Shown here: positions 48,002-57,035 of the stretch, piece by piece
Position numbering within the stretch: the first letter of the stretch is position 1
Layout: each line of letters starts with the position of its first letter
NCBI RefSeq assembly: GCF_020103725.1
Contig: NZ_JAHXBG010000019.1
Location: 158,827-222,826 of the forward strand
DNA length: 64,000 bases
Direction of reading: 5' to 3'
DNA from: Hyalangium gracile
Lineage (GTDB): Bacteria; Myxococcota; Myxococcia; Myxococcales; Myxococcaceae
The notes under the pieces: generated by a model
The model's input: the letters and a program-made list of their open reading frames with translations, nothing else
What the model was told of the DNA's origin: nothing
Databases searched by the model: none
Program-made: the position numbers and the translations under genes

Positions 48002-48529
48002 ATGGGGACCCTGACGGAGGCTCGGGAGGCGGCACGCCAGGTGACCGATGCCCTGGTGCGCGTGGCGTACCGTGGCGCCTACTCGCTGGCCATGGCGTAC
48101 TGGTTCGTGCGCCGCCCCTCCGCCGAAGGCGTCCTCGTCGGCGTGTGGCACGGCCGGCGCGTGCTGCTCCTGCAGAACTCCTACAAGCGCTTCTTCAGCA
48201 TGCCGGGAGGAGGCGCCCACCCCGGCGAGTCCCACGTCCAGACGGCCCTGCGCGAGCTGCGCGAGGAGGTGGGCCTCACCTGGAGCGCCTCGCAGCTGCG
48301 CCCCGCCTTCGATGTGGTGGACCTGGGCGAGTTCAAGCGCGACCACGTCTTCTTCATGGAGCGGGACGTGGACGCCGAGCCCGCGCTCACCATCGATCGC
48401 CGCGAGGTGGTGTGGGCCGGCTTCATCGACGTGGACTCCGCCCTCCAGCTCCCGCTGACTCCCACGGTGCGCGCCTACCTCACCGATGCCGCGCGGCGTC
48501 GCGCCAGCCCCACCTCCCAGGACTGCTGA
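48002..48529 (+). CDS. NUDIX hydrolase
   Basis: The 175-residue protein has a perfect Nudix box at residues 70-92 (GGAHPGE, then RELREEVGL), so it should bind Mg2+ and cleave a nucleoside diphosphate linked to another group. The N-terminal 40 residues (VAYRGAYSLAMAYWFVRRP) form an extra helix that precedes the fold. The start codon abuts the receptor stop and its stop overlaps the next start, indicating translational coupling in an operon that ends with the WecG-type transferase. Substrate unknown; a sugar nucleotide would fit the context. Confidence 0.9.
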   Translation: MGTLTEAREAARQVTDALVRVAYRGAYSLAMAYWFVRRPSAEGVLVGVWHGRRVLLLQNSYKRFFSMPGGGAHPGESHVQTALRELREEVGLTWSASQLRPAFDVVDLGEFKRDHVFFMERDVDAEPALTIDRREVVWAGFIDVDSALQLPLTPTVRAYLTDAARRRASPTSQDC

Positions 48530-49005
48530 TGGACGACACCGAGCTGCTCTTCATCCAACCCGGGCACACCCTCTACCCGGAGGAGCTGGAGCTGCGCTAC
48601 CGCGTGCTGCGCGAGCCGCTGGGCTTTCCCCGCTCCGCCGTCACCTTCCCCTTCGAGGCCCAGAGCCTCCACCTCGTCCTGCGCCAGGGCGCCACGGTGC
48701 TCGGCTGCGTCCTGTTCAATCCCGAGGACGCCCACGGGGGCCGCCTCTTCCAGATGGCCGTCAGCCCCCCGCTCCAGGGCCGGGGGCTGGGTGCGCGCCT
48801 CGTCATCGCCCTGGAGGAGGAGCTGCGGCGGCGCGGCTTCACGCACGTGCACCTCCATGCCCGGGCCAACGTCGTCCCCTTCTACGAGCGCCTGGGCTAC
48901 GAGGTGTACGGCGAGCCCTTCACGGAAGTGAACATTCCCCATCGCCACATGCGCAAGTCGCTCGCCTCATCTATCCTCCCGGGGCGGAGGAGCCAGGAGG
49001 CATGA
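48529..49005 (+). CDS. GNAT-family N-acetyltransferase
   Basis: The 158-residue protein has the acetyl-CoA-binding motif A in MAVSPPLQGRGLGARLV and a C-terminal NVVPFYERLGYEVYGE. The N-terminus (YPEELELRYRVLREPLGF) resembles the ElaA-like GNAT group. The ATG overlaps the NUDIX stop (ATGA) and its own stop overlaps the next gene in the same way. The acceptor is unknown. Confidence 0.88.
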   Translation: MDDTELLFIQPGHTLYPEELELRYRVLREPLGFPRSAVTFPFEAQSLHLVLRQGATVLGCVLFNPEDAHGGRLFQMAVSPPLQGRGLGARLVIALEEELRRRGFTHVHLHARANVVPFYERLGYEVYGEPFTEVNIPHRHMRKSLASSILPGRRSQEA

Positions 49006-49790
49006 CGGGGACCGCAGAGCGAAAGCTGGCCGCACGCACGCAGGACTTCCTCGAGCTGCACCAGCGCATCCGTTGCATCGAGGACCAGCAGGCCCATGAC
49101 GCCCTGCTCGAGGAGCTCCAGCACCCGTCGCGGCCGTACATCGTCTCGTTCGTCAACGCGCACGCGGCCAACCTGGGGTGGAACACCCCCGGCATGGTGC
49201 AGAGCCTGCTGCGCTCGGACCTGCTGCTGCGCGACGGCATCGGCGTGAAGCTGGGGCTGAAGGCCTTCGGCCGGCCGCACGGCCTGAACATGAACGGCAC
49301 GGACTTCATCCCCCGGATTGCCCGTGCCTACAAAGGTCGTCGCGCCGCCCTGTTCGGCACGCAGTCGCCCTGGCTCGACACGGCGCGGCAGAGACTGGAG
49401 GCCGACGGCCTGGTGGTGGTGGCCTGCCATGACGGCTTCTCCCCACCCGAGACGTACCTGGAGCTGGCCGCCGAGACGAAGCCGGAGCTCATCCTCCTCG
49501 CCATGGGCATGCCCAAGCAGGAGGACATCGCTGTCCGGCTGCGTGAGCGGCTGTCCCACCCCTGCCTCATCGTCAACGGGGGCGCCATCCTCGACTTCCT
49601 GGGAGGCAAGGTCACCCGCGCCCCCGAGCTGATGCGAAACACGGGCCTGGAGTGGATGTATCGCCTGTACTTGGAGCCCAAACGCCTTGCCCGACGCTAT
49701 TTGTTGGGTATCCCCGTCTTCTTCTCCCACGTGGCCGTGACGCGCCTGGTCGGTCGCCAGGTATCCGAGAGTGGTGAGCAGTCCCGGTGA
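49002..49790 (+). CDS. epsA: WecG/TagA/CpsF-family glycosyltransferase (EpsA-like)
   Basis: The 262-residue GT26 enzyme carries the family motifs SFVNAHAANLGW, LLRDGIGV, FGRPHGLNMNGTDF and LLAMGMPKQE, and ends with a Trp/Tyr-rich membrane-associated stretch (LEWMYRLYLEPKRLARRYL). GT26 enzymes add ManNAcA- or ManNAc-type residues to lipid-linked intermediates. The name follows the WecG/TagA gene at one end of the M. xanthus eps locus. AGGAGG precedes the ATG, which overlaps the GNAT stop by four nt. Confidence 0.82.
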   Translation: MTGTAERKLAARTQDFLELHQRIRCIEDQQAHDALLEELQHPSRPYIVSFVNAHAANLGWNTPGMVQSLLRSDLLLRDGIGVKLGLKAFGRPHGLNMNGTDFIPRIARAYKGRRAALFGTQSPWLDTARQRLEADGLVVVACHDGFSPPETYLELAAETKPELILLAMGMPKQEDIAVRLRERLSHPCLIVNGGAILDFLGGKVTRAPELMRNTGLEWMYRLYLEPKRLARRYLLGIPVFFSHVAVTRLVGRQVSESGEQSR

Positions 49791-49835
49791 CCCCCCCCTT
49801 GTGGCGCGCGGTAAAGTGCGCGTTCCTTGCCCCAG

Positions 49836-50957
49836 ATGGATACCGCCCGCGCCCATGAGGAGTTCCTGCGCACCCGAATCTTCCCCGGGCTCGATGGGCT
49901 GCGCTGCCTGAGCATCGTCCTGGTGGTGGCCTACCACGTCTCGGGCATGCACTCGGGCTTCCTGGGACGAGGCTACCTGGGCGTCTCGCTCTTCTTCGCC
50001 ATCAGCGGCTTCCTCATCACCTCGCTGCTGTTGCGCGAGCGGGACACGCACGGCTTCATCTCGCTGGGCCGCTTCTACGGCCGGCGCTCGCTGCGCATCT
50101 TCCCGCTCTACTACGCGATGCTCGGCACGTACGTGGTGCTCACGTTCGTGCTCGAGAAGGGCGTGGAGCGGGATGAGTTCTTCGGCAACCTGCCGGCGTT
50201 CCTCACGTACACGTCCAACTGGTTCGTCCCGCTGGTGCCGGACAAGCGCATCATCTTCTACTTCGCCTGGTCGCTGGCCACCGAGGAGCAGTTCTACCTG
50301 CTGTGGCCCGGCATCATGCGCCTGGCCCACCGCTGGGGCGCGGTGCTCTTCATGGCGGGCCTGCTCGTCATCTCCCTGTGGGCGCCGTGGGCCGTGGAGA
50401 CGGGGCGGCTGGATGACTCGCTGCTCTCGGTGCGCATCATGGCCAGCTTCGCGCCGCCCATCTGCATGGGGTGCCTGGCGGCCTATGCCGCCCACTCGCC
50501 CCAGGGCTTCGCGTGGATGTACCGCGTGCTCGGCCCCTCGTGGGCCCCGCCGCTGCTGTGCGCCCTCGTGCTGCTCGCGGTGGGCACCGATGGCACGCCC
50601 TACTGGCTCTCCTCGGTGCTGATGACGGCGCTGGTGGTCTCCGCCTGCCTGCGCACGGACCACCTGCTCATGCCCGTGCTCACGCTGGCGCCGGTGCGCT
50701 ACCTGGGGATGATCAGCTACGGCATCTACCTGATGCACATGCTGGCCTTCAACGTGGTGCGCCGCGCGGTGCCGGGCCAGGGCTTCGCCGTCTGGTTCCC
50801 GCTGACGATGGCCCTGACGGTGGTGATGGCGGGGCTGAGCTACCGCTACTTCGAGAGCCGCTTCCTGCGCCTCAAGGAGCGTCTGGCCGCCGGCCCTTCG
50901 CCTGCGGAGGCTTCCCAGGTGCCTTCGACGGCTCCAGCGTCAAGTCCAGCACCGTGA
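49836..50957 (+). CDS. Acyltransferase 3 family membrane protein (OafA/YrhL-like)
   Basis: The 373-residue integral membrane protein has about ten hydrophobic segments. The catalytic His lies in GLRCLSIVLVVAYHVSG, and RFYGRRSLRIFPLYY is the conserved Arg-rich motif. These proteins O-acetylate or O-acylate polysaccharides, and the position beside the eps genes suggests modification of the exopolysaccharide. Its last 86 nt overlap, antisense, the end of the GH44 gene. A TTG nine nt upstream is an alternative start. Confidence 0.85.
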   Translation: MDTARAHEEFLRTRIFPGLDGLRCLSIVLVVAYHVSGMHSGFLGRGYLGVSLFFAISGFLITSLLLRERDTHGFISLGRFYGRRSLRIFPLYYAMLGTYVVLTFVLEKGVERDEFFGNLPAFLTYTSNWFVPLVPDKRIIFYFAWSLATEEQFYLLWPGIMRLAHRWGAVLFMAGLLVISLWAPWAVETGRLDDSLLSVRIMASFAPPICMGCLAAYAAHSPQGFAWMYRVLGPSWAPPLLCALVLLAVGTDGTPYWLSSVLMTALVVSACLRTDHLLMPVLTLAPVRYLGMISYGIYLMHMLAFNVVRRAVPGQGFAVWFPLTMALTVVMAGLSYRYFESRFLRLKERLAAGPSPAEASQVPSTAPASSPAP

Positions 50958-53616
50958 TGGAGTAGGGCGGCAGCTGCGTCTCCAGGATGCCCGCGCTCAC
51001 CGCGGCGGCGGGCTGCTCGGAGAAGCCGCTCGTCTCGCCGATGTACGTCATCACCCGCGCGCCCTTCAGCATGCCGCAGCCCTTGAGGTCCACCCGCGCG
51101 TTGCGCGCCGCGTCCGGCTCCAGGTTGAGCGCGATGGCCACCAGGCGCCGCCCATCGTCGCTGCGCGAGGCGAACAGCGAGGTGCCCTCCTGCGCGCTGG
51201 AGGGCAGGTAGATGTTCTGGAAGCCGCCGCCCTGCCCGTCGAAGTTGCGGTAGGCCCGGAACGCCCACCACGCGGGGCTGCGCGTCGGCGGGTAGGTGAA
51301 GTAGAAGGCCGCGGTGACGCCGCCCTCGGCGAAGCGGCCCAGCGCCTCGGCCTGCGCCAGCCCGCCGCTCATGTGCCGCGCGGCGCCGAAGTTGTACTCG
51401 CCGATGGCGATGCCCCGCCCCGGGTAGTTCTCCTCCACCATCTTCTTGAGCCGGGGGATGAGCCGCACCGGCTCGCCGATCCACGACTCGTCCTTGTAGT
51501 TCGCGTCCCACAGCGCGCGCGTGGAGCGGATGCGCAGCGCGTTCGTCTCCGGGTCCGTCTTCTCGCCCTTGTCCGGGGAGACGCCGTCCGCCTGCGGGTA
51601 GAAGTGCACGTCCAGCACGTCGAGGATGCGCACCCCCGTCTTCTTCTCGTGCTCGCGCAGCTTGCGCAGGTACCAGGGCAGGAGCGGCACGTTGCCGTGG
51701 GCCTTGCGGTCCGCGTCCGGCGAGGCGCCCTTCGCCACGTCCGCCGCCGAGCGGAAGTACCCCGTCCAGCCCCACTCCGTCGGCCCGGCGATGACGGCCT
51801 CCGGGTCGGCCTGCCGCACCGCCGCGCCATAGGAGAGCGTGCGCTCCAGCAGCTCGTCGTAGGTGGTGGGCTCCGGGTGCACGTCCCGGTGCGTGGAGTT
51901 CCACAGCATGGGCTCGTTGTCGAGCAGGTACATGTGCACGCTGCGCCCGCGCTTCATGTCCTTGTTGCGGATGGTGCGCACCCACTCGGCCACGTACTCG
52001 GGCGGCGCGGGGAGGCTCGTCTGCGTGGGCGGCGGCGGCGCCAGCTCGCGGCCCGTGGGCGTGCGGCCGTTGCCCGCCTCCTTCACGTCCGGATCCATCT
52101 TCTCCTGCAGGCCGAACTTCGTGGACGGGAAGCTCACCGAGCTCGTGTCCTTGGCCACCCAGCCAATCAACGGCACGGTGAGCGCGGACTCGAGCCCGTG
52201 GGCGCGGTTGGCCATGAGGAAGTCGTCATAGGTGAACTGCGCGTTGTCCCCCGGCGAGGTGTTGCGGAAGAACCAGTCGTTGGCCGTGTTCCACGCGTTC
52301 AGCTTCCAGTTGTAGCGGGTGGTGGGGTTGCCACCCCAGCGGCGCACCGTGGCGCCCAGCTCCCACTGGTCCGTGCCCTTGTGCTCCTTCAGCGCGTCGA
52401 AGGCGATGCCGTAGATTCGCGGGCTGATGAAGTGGCCGGGCGCCGTGCAGTCCACGGCCAGGCTCGCCGGCTTGGGCGGCCCCACCGGCGCGCGCACCAT
52501 GCCCGCCGCGGGCGCGCCCACCACCGCCGCGTCCGAGCCCGTGAAGCCGAGCGACTCCAGCTGCACCCACTCGGTGCCCACGCGCTTGTGCGCGCGCATG
52601 ATGACGCGGTCGAACGGCTGCCCCCTCGGGTTGAGCTCCGCCCAGGGCACCAGCACCTGCACCCAGTCCTCCTGGCGGTTCACCCGGTGCTTGCCCTCGA
52701 TACGCACCCGCGGGAACACCGTCTTGTCCCCGGAGTCCAGCCGCACCTCCAGGAACTCGCCATACTCGGACGGCGCCTTGTAGCGGAACGCCAGCCCCGC
52801 GAAGCGGCCCTCCAGCGGCTGCAGCCGGCGCAGCGACCAGCCGCCCAGGTCCGCCATCATCACCTTCGCGGGCCCCTCGCCCTCCACCTCGCGCTCGGTC
52901 CAGCCGCTGGCCTCCCAGCCCGCCTTGAGGCCGCCCTGCCACGCCGTCTCCACCAGCGCCAGGGAGACCGCGCCCGTCTCGGACTCCACCAGCTGCGCCC
53001 CGGGCGCCGTCAGCCCGAGCCTGTCCACCTCCACCCAGTCCGAGCCCACCTTCTTGTGCGCCCGGAGGACGATGCGATCGAACGTCCTCATGTCCGGGTT
53101 CAGCTCGGCCATGGGGATGAGCAGCTGCACCCAGTCGCCGTCCTGCCCGACGACGTGCTTGGAGGCCACCCGCACGCGCGGGAACGCCGTCTTGCCCTCG
53201 GAGTCCAGCCGGACTTCCAGGAACTCGCCGAAGCCGGAGGGCGCCTTGTAGCGCAGCGCCAGCCCGCCGAACGTGCCGCGCACGGGCGTGGTGTGCTTGA
53301 GCATCCACCCGCCCAGCTCCGCCATCACCACCTTCGCCGGCCCGGTGCCCTTCACCTCGCGCTCGGACCAGCCGGCGTCCTCCCAGCCCGGCTTGAGGCC
53401 GTCGTCGTAGACGACCTGCGACAGGTCCACCGTGAGGCTCGCCCTGGGCGTGGAGGGCTTGGAGGGGCCCGGCGGCGCGGCGCGCGCTCCACCGTTCTGG
53501 CTCTCACACGCGACCAGCATGGCGCAGGTGGCCAGCAAGGCCACCCGTGGCCCTCGGCCCGCCCTGCTGCTTCCGGTCAGGCCCTGTCCTCGGCGCCCTC
53601 CGGTCCCGTGTCTCAT
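50872..53616 (-). CDS. epsB: GH44-like endoglycanase lipoprotein with duplicated N-terminal module (EpsB-like)
   Basis: The 914-residue lipoprotein (lipobox LVAC, Cys37) has a GH44-type catalytic domain at about 388-880. The acid/base is Glu568 in LLDNEPMLW and the nucleophile Glu740 in IAIGEYNFG. Before it stand two near-identical modules (71-203 and 227-359), about two-thirds identical by eye, each starting GLKxGWExxGWxEREV and ending FDRxxxRAHKxVGxxWVxxxxLG; they resemble carbohydrate-binding beta-sandwiches. A glycosidase in an exopolysaccharide locus usually trims or releases chains. The ATG overlaps the upstream glycosyltransferase stop by four nt. The name follows the glycosidase beside epsA in M. 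xanthus. Confidence 0.85.
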   Translation of the reverse strand: MRHGTGGRRGQGLTGSSRAGRGPRVALLATCAMLVACESQNGGARAAPPGPSKPSTPRASLTVDLSQVVYDDGLKPGWEDAGWSEREVKGTGPAKVVMAELGGWMLKHTTPVRGTFGGLALRYKAPSGFGEFLEVRLDSEGKTAFPRVRVASKHVVGQDGDWVQLLIPMAELNPDMRTFDRIVLRAHKKVGSDWVEVDRLGLTAPGAQLVESETGAVSLALVETAWQGGLKAGWEASGWTEREVEGEGPAKVMMADLGGWSLRRLQPLEGRFAGLAFRYKAPSEYGEFLEVRLDSGDKTVFPRVRIEGKHRVNRQEDWVQVLVPWAELNPRGQPFDRVIMRAHKRVGTEWVQLESLGFTGSDAAVVGAPAAGMVRAPVGPPKPASLAVDCTAPGHFISPRIYGIAFDALKEHKGTDQWELGATVRRWGGNPTTRYNWKLNAWNTANDWFFRNTSPGDNAQFTYDDFLMANRAHGLESALTVPLIGWVAKDTSSVSFPSTKFGLQEKMDPDVKEAGNGRTPTGRELAPPPPTQTSLPAPPEYVAEWVRTIRNKDMKRGRSVHMYLLDNEPMLWNSTHRDVHPEPTTYDELLERTLSYGAAVRQADPEAVIAGPTEWGWTGYFRSAADVAKGASPDADRKAHGNVPLLPWYLRKLREHEKKTGVRILDVLDVHFYPQADGVSPDKGEKTDPETNALRIRSTRALWDANYKDESWIGEPVRLIPRLKKMVEENYPGRGIAIGEYNFGAARHMSGGLAQAEALGRFAEGGVTAAFYFTYPPTRSPAWWAFRAYRNFDGQGGGFQNIYLPSSAQEGTSLFASRSDDGRRLVAIALNLEPDAARNARVDLKGCGMLKGARVMTYIGETSGFSEQPAAAVSAGILETQLPPYSITVLDLTLEPSKAPGKPPQAKGRRPDAP

Positions 53617-54716
53617 GGCTCTCCGCTCGAGTCCTTCTCCGCGCTCCGCCGGGGCTCCGCACCGCCCCGCGAGGACGCCTGCCGGTAACGCGCGATGCGC
53701 CGGGCCACTTCCCGCCACGAGCCCGCCTCCGCCCTCGCCCCGCGCAGGTACTCCATGGTGTAGGCCACCGAGGTGCTCTTGAAGGCCACCTGCTCGAGCC
53801 CCAGCCTGTCGGCCAGCTTCGCCGCGCCCATCAGCGCGTCCGTCACCGGCCGGGTCGGCCCGGGCAGCGCCACCGCCGTGGCCAGCAGCGGCCGCGCCAG
53901 CGCGTTCATCTCGAAGAGCATCCGCCACGGATCCACCTGCGGCACGTCCGAGTGCCTGTCGGACAGCCGCGAGTCCATGATGCCGTAGCGGTGCGCCCGC
54001 GCCAGCCACTTCTCGAAGCTGGTGTGGTCCGAGCCGTGCAGCACGTACGAGTCGTTGCAGAAGCGCACCTGGCAGCCCGCCTTCTCCAGCCGGATGCCCA
54101 GCTCGATGTCCTCGGACTGCTTCAGGCTCGAGTCGAACCCGCCCACCGCCACGTAGTCCTCGCGGCGGAACGAGACGTTGCCCGTGTAGAGGTTCCACCC
54201 GTGGGCGCCCTGCTCGTGGAGCCGGCGCGCCAGCCGCTCGTGCAGGTACGCGTACCAGCGCTCGAAGAGCGGCATCTCCTCGAGGGCCGGATCCGGATCG
54301 ATGCGCCCCAGCACCACGTTGCGAGAGCCCGGCGGGTGCTGCTCCAGGTGCCGCTGGATGAAGTCCTCCGGCACCTGCATGTCGTCATCGGTGATGATGA
54401 CCACGTCGCCACGCGCGGCCAGCACGCCCCGGTGCCGCGCCGCCGCCGCGCCCGCGTTCTTCTGCGTCTCCACGCGCAGCGTGTACGGGAGCTGTTTCGC
54501 CAGCGCCTCCAGGGGCCCCTGCGCCGGCTCCTTGGAGCCGTCATCCACGACGACGACTTCGTAGTCGCTGGGGGGCAGCGTCTGGCGCGCGAGCTGTTGG
54601 AGCAGCCGCGGGAGCAGAGCCAGCCGGTTGTACGTGGCCATCACCACGCTCACCCGAGGCCGCTGTGCTTCGCTCCGCGGCGGGGCATTGGAGCCCGCCG
54701 AGGGGGAGTCGCTCAC
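53613..54716 (-). CDS. Family 2 glycosyltransferase
   Basis: The 367-residue GT-A enzyme has PRVSVVMATYN, VVVVDDGS, the metal-binding DDD in IITDDDM, and SEDIELGIRLEKAG as the acceptor-side acidic motif. It should add one sugar to the lipid-linked repeat unit. The chosen GTG start overlaps the upstream stop (GTGA) with GGAG seven nt before it; upstream ATGs lie inside the neighbouring gene. It resembles the EpsD/EpsE-type enzymes of M. xanthus, but I cannot tell which. Confidence 0.88.
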   Translation of the reverse strand: MSDSPSAGSNAPPRSEAQRPRVSVVMATYNRLALLPRLLQQLARQTLPPSDYEVVVVDDGSKEPAQGPLEALAKQLPYTLRVETQKNAGAAAARHRGVLAARGDVVIITDDDMQVPEDFIQRHLEQHPPGSRNVVLGRIDPDPALEEMPLFERWYAYLHERLARRLHEQGAHGWNLYTGNVSFRREDYVAVGGFDSSLKQSEDIELGIRLEKAGCQVRFCNDSYVLHGSDHTSFEKWLARAHRYGIMDSRLSDRHSDVPQVDPWRMLFEMNALARPLLATAVALPGPTRPVTDALMGAAKLADRLGLEQVAFKSTSVAYTMEYLRGARAEAGSWREVARRIARYRQASSRGGAEPRRSAEKDSSGEP

Positions 54717-55453
54717 TTCTTGCTCCCCACCCGTTGCTGCAGCGTCACGCTGCCCAGGAAGCGCGCCTTGCCGATCAGCTCCAGCGTGTGGCGAGCCGCG
54801 GAGAACTGCGTGGAGCCCAGCGGCACGCACAGCAGCGCGCGCTCGGTGGCCATCGCCACCTCGACGCCCACCGGGTTGGAGAGCACCGAGTCGATGCAGA
54901 CGACCACCATGCCGCCCTGCTCGACGTGCGCCTTCATGTCACGCACCAGACGCGAGGCGGCCCCGGGAGGCAGCCCCTCGGCGTCGATGAGGCGGATGGC
55001 GCGCTCGCGATACTGGCTGCCCACCTCGACGATGGCGCGCGCGGCCATGAGGCCCGAGGCGCCCGGCTGCGCGGGCACCACCACCAGCGAGTTCCACTTC
55101 TCGCGCTGGGTGAGCAGCGTCCACAGGTGGAGCAGCTCGGTGGGAATCGGCTCCGCGGGAGCGGGGATGACTTCGTTGTGTACGGGCTCTTCCGGCGCGA
55201 TGGGCACCGGCGTCGGCGTGCCGCGCACGACGGACCACGGACGCGGACGCCCTGCCCCCGGCTTGGCGGCGTTGGCGTCGCCTCCCCGGGGAGGCCCGCT
55301 GCCTCCGGAATTGTCAGTCGGCTCGTACATAGACGGATCCAGTCTACTCATTTTCGGGCTGCTGCCCAGGGGTGCTTCCAGGGCAGGATCATGCGAGTGA
55401 ACAGACAGTCGCCGCCGTTCCGCTCGTGCTGAACGCGCTCCTTTGCGGCTCAT
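54713..55453 (-). CDS. ATPase-like protein without a Walker A motif (BY-kinase/MinD-like remnant)
   Basis: The 246-residue protein has a Pro-rich N-terminal half (1-100) and a C-terminal domain (about 105-240) whose strand-helix pattern (SLVVVPAQPGASGLMAARA, MVVVCIDSVLSNPVGVE, RALLCVPLGST, IGKARFLGSVTL) follows the CpsD/BY-kinase fold. The Walker A position reads PAQPGASG rather than GEGKT/S, no Walker A' DxDxR is evident and there is no Tyr cluster at the C-terminus. It may be a non-catalytic partner of the kinase-less Wzc upstream. Its ATG overlaps the wzy stop and its stop overlaps the next start. Confidence 0.6.
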   Translation of the reverse strand: MSRKGARSARAERRRLSVHSHDPALEAPLGSSPKMSRLDPSMYEPTDNSGGSGPPRGGDANAAKPGAGRPRPWSVVRGTPTPVPIAPEEPVHNEVIPAPAEPIPTELLHLWTLLTQREKWNSLVVVPAQPGASGLMAARAIVEVGSQYRERAIRLIDAEGLPPGAASRLVRDMKAHVEQGGMVVVCIDSVLSNPVGVEVAMATERALLCVPLGSTQFSAARHTLELIGKARFLGSVTLQQRVGSKK

Positions 55454-57000
55454 GTGCGCTCACCTCCGTCTTGCACCGACGATTCCAGCAGAGGCGCACC
55501 CTGAGTGGGGGCAGGTGAACGCTGCGGGCCCCAGGCTCGGGTGACGGTCGCCAGCTTGCCTGCGATGGTGACGGCCAGGGCCATGAGGATCATCGCGTAC
55601 CAGCTGGTGATGCCCATGTCTCCGAAGCACTGGTTGATGTAGGCGAAGACGATGGCGACGACGACGAGCGCCGCCGCGCGCCAGTGGGGATGGCGGGTGC
55701 GGTGGTAGGAGCGCACGGCGAAGTAGACGGTGAGCGCTACAAACAGCCACACCCCTGTAAAGCCCACCACCCCACCGAAGGCGAGCAGGCCCAGCACGGA
55801 GTTGTGCGGGTGGTAGAGGTAGTCCTCGAAGAGGTGCGAGATGTCCGCGAGTTTCATCACCTCTTCGAAGCCGTGCCCGTAGCCGGTGCCCAGCAGCGGG
55901 TTTCGCTGCCAGGTGGAAATGAGGTTGAAGTTCTCCACGTCGCGGTAGTCCATCACACCGGTGTCGTTGTGCTCGCCGACGATCATCGACTTGATCGTGT
56001 TCACAGGCGAGAAAATGCCCACCGGGTTGGCCCAGCCGATGACGATATAGGCGAGGATGAACGGCGACAGGGCGAGGCCCGCGCGCGTCACGTAGCGCTT
56101 CACGCGCGTCCACGGGCTGATCAGGAACATGGCGATCAGGGCCTGATCAAAGCTGGCGTACGCCAGGCGGCGATCGTTGTAGTTCATCCCCATGAGGATG
56201 ACGCCGCAGACCAGCAGCATGCGCCGGAAGTTCTTCCAGGTGGGCTCCTCCGTCCATTGCGTCAAGGCGATGGCCAGCCCGGTGACGTAGATCATCGTGT
56301 CCGAGTGCGTGGTGGCGTACTCGGTGTAGAGCCCCCGGGGCCGGGCGATGAAGACGATGAAGAAGGCGCCCAGGAAGGCCTTGGTGAAGGCGGCGGCGAT
56401 GACGATGCGCGCCAGCAGGCGGAAGTCCTCCGGCCCGCGGATGGACACGGTGAGGAGGAACACGAACATCGGCATCAGCAGCAGCTTCTGGAGCTGCCAC
56501 TTCGCCGGGCGCGCGTCGCCCCCGCGCAGCACGCCCCAGACGTACATCCAGCTGATCGTCACCAGGATCAGCAGCAGCGCCATGACGAGCGGGCGGGGCA
56601 GCGGCGTCATCCGCTCGTCGATCTTCAGGCCCACCGCCTGCCGGTAGATGTAGAGGAAGATGAGCCCGAACACCGACAGGTCGATGAGCGTGAAGCCCAG
56701 GCCCGGCACGCCGGTGACGACGTTGAGGTTGATGAAGAGCAGCCGGCCGATGAAGGAGACGGGCGAGTTCCAGTGCCCCGAGTACGGCACCTCCACCGCG
56801 CAGTCCACGATGAGCAGCAGGGCCAGCAGCGTGAGGACGGGGTAGCGCACCGGCACCTTGGCCAGCACCCAGAGCAGGATGGCCCCCACCATGGGCAGCA
56901 GCGCCACGGCCGGGAAGAGGACGAGCAGCCCCAGCGTCGCCAGCATCACGCCGGCCAGCAGCGTGAGGAAGACAGGTGTGCGGGAGAGGAAGGCTTCCAT
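55450..57000 (-). CDS. wzyX: O-antigen ligase/polymerase-family membrane protein (Wzy-type polymerase)
   Basis: The 516-residue protein has about eleven to twelve hydrophobic segments and a large periplasmic loop, here around residues 340-390, ending HPHNSVLGLLAFGG, the Wzy/WaaL-type pattern (HxHN-like). In a locus with Wzx, OPX and Wzc partners the role is polymerisation of repeat units on the periplasmic face. GAGGAA lies six nt before the ATG. The name follows the M. xanthus eps polymerase; exact identity is inference. Confidence 0.82.
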   Translation of the reverse strand: MEAFLSRTPVFLTLLAGVMLATLGLLVLFPAVALLPMVGAILLWVLAKVPVRYPVLTLLALLLIVDCAVEVPYSGHWNSPVSFIGRLLFINLNVVTGVPGLGFTLIDLSVFGLIFLYIYRQAVGLKIDERMTPLPRPLVMALLLILVTISWMYVWGVLRGGDARPAKWQLQKLLLMPMFVFLLTVSIRGPEDFRLLARIVIAAAFTKAFLGAFFIVFIARPRGLYTEYATTHSDTMIYVTGLAIALTQWTEEPTWKNFRRMLLVCGVILMGMNYNDRRLAYASFDQALIAMFLISPWTRVKRYVTRAGLALSPFILAYIVIGWANPVGIFSPVNTIKSMIVGEHNDTGVMDYRDVENFNLISTWQRNPLLGTGYGHGFEEVMKLADISHLFEDYLYHPHNSVLGLLAFGGVVGFTGVWLFVALTVYFAVRSYHRTRHPHWRAAALVVVAIVFAYINQCFGDMGITSWYAMILMALAVTIAGKLATVTRAWGPQRSPAPTQGAPLLESSVQDGGERT

Positions 57001-57035
57001 CGTCTTTCCTCAGGGTGCCGAGCCCGGGCGCGCGC

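Noticed and set aside
44711..48346. 1211-codon open frame on the minus strand
   Set aside because: Antisense to the HIT and TonB-dependent receptor genes; composition is typical of shadow frames.
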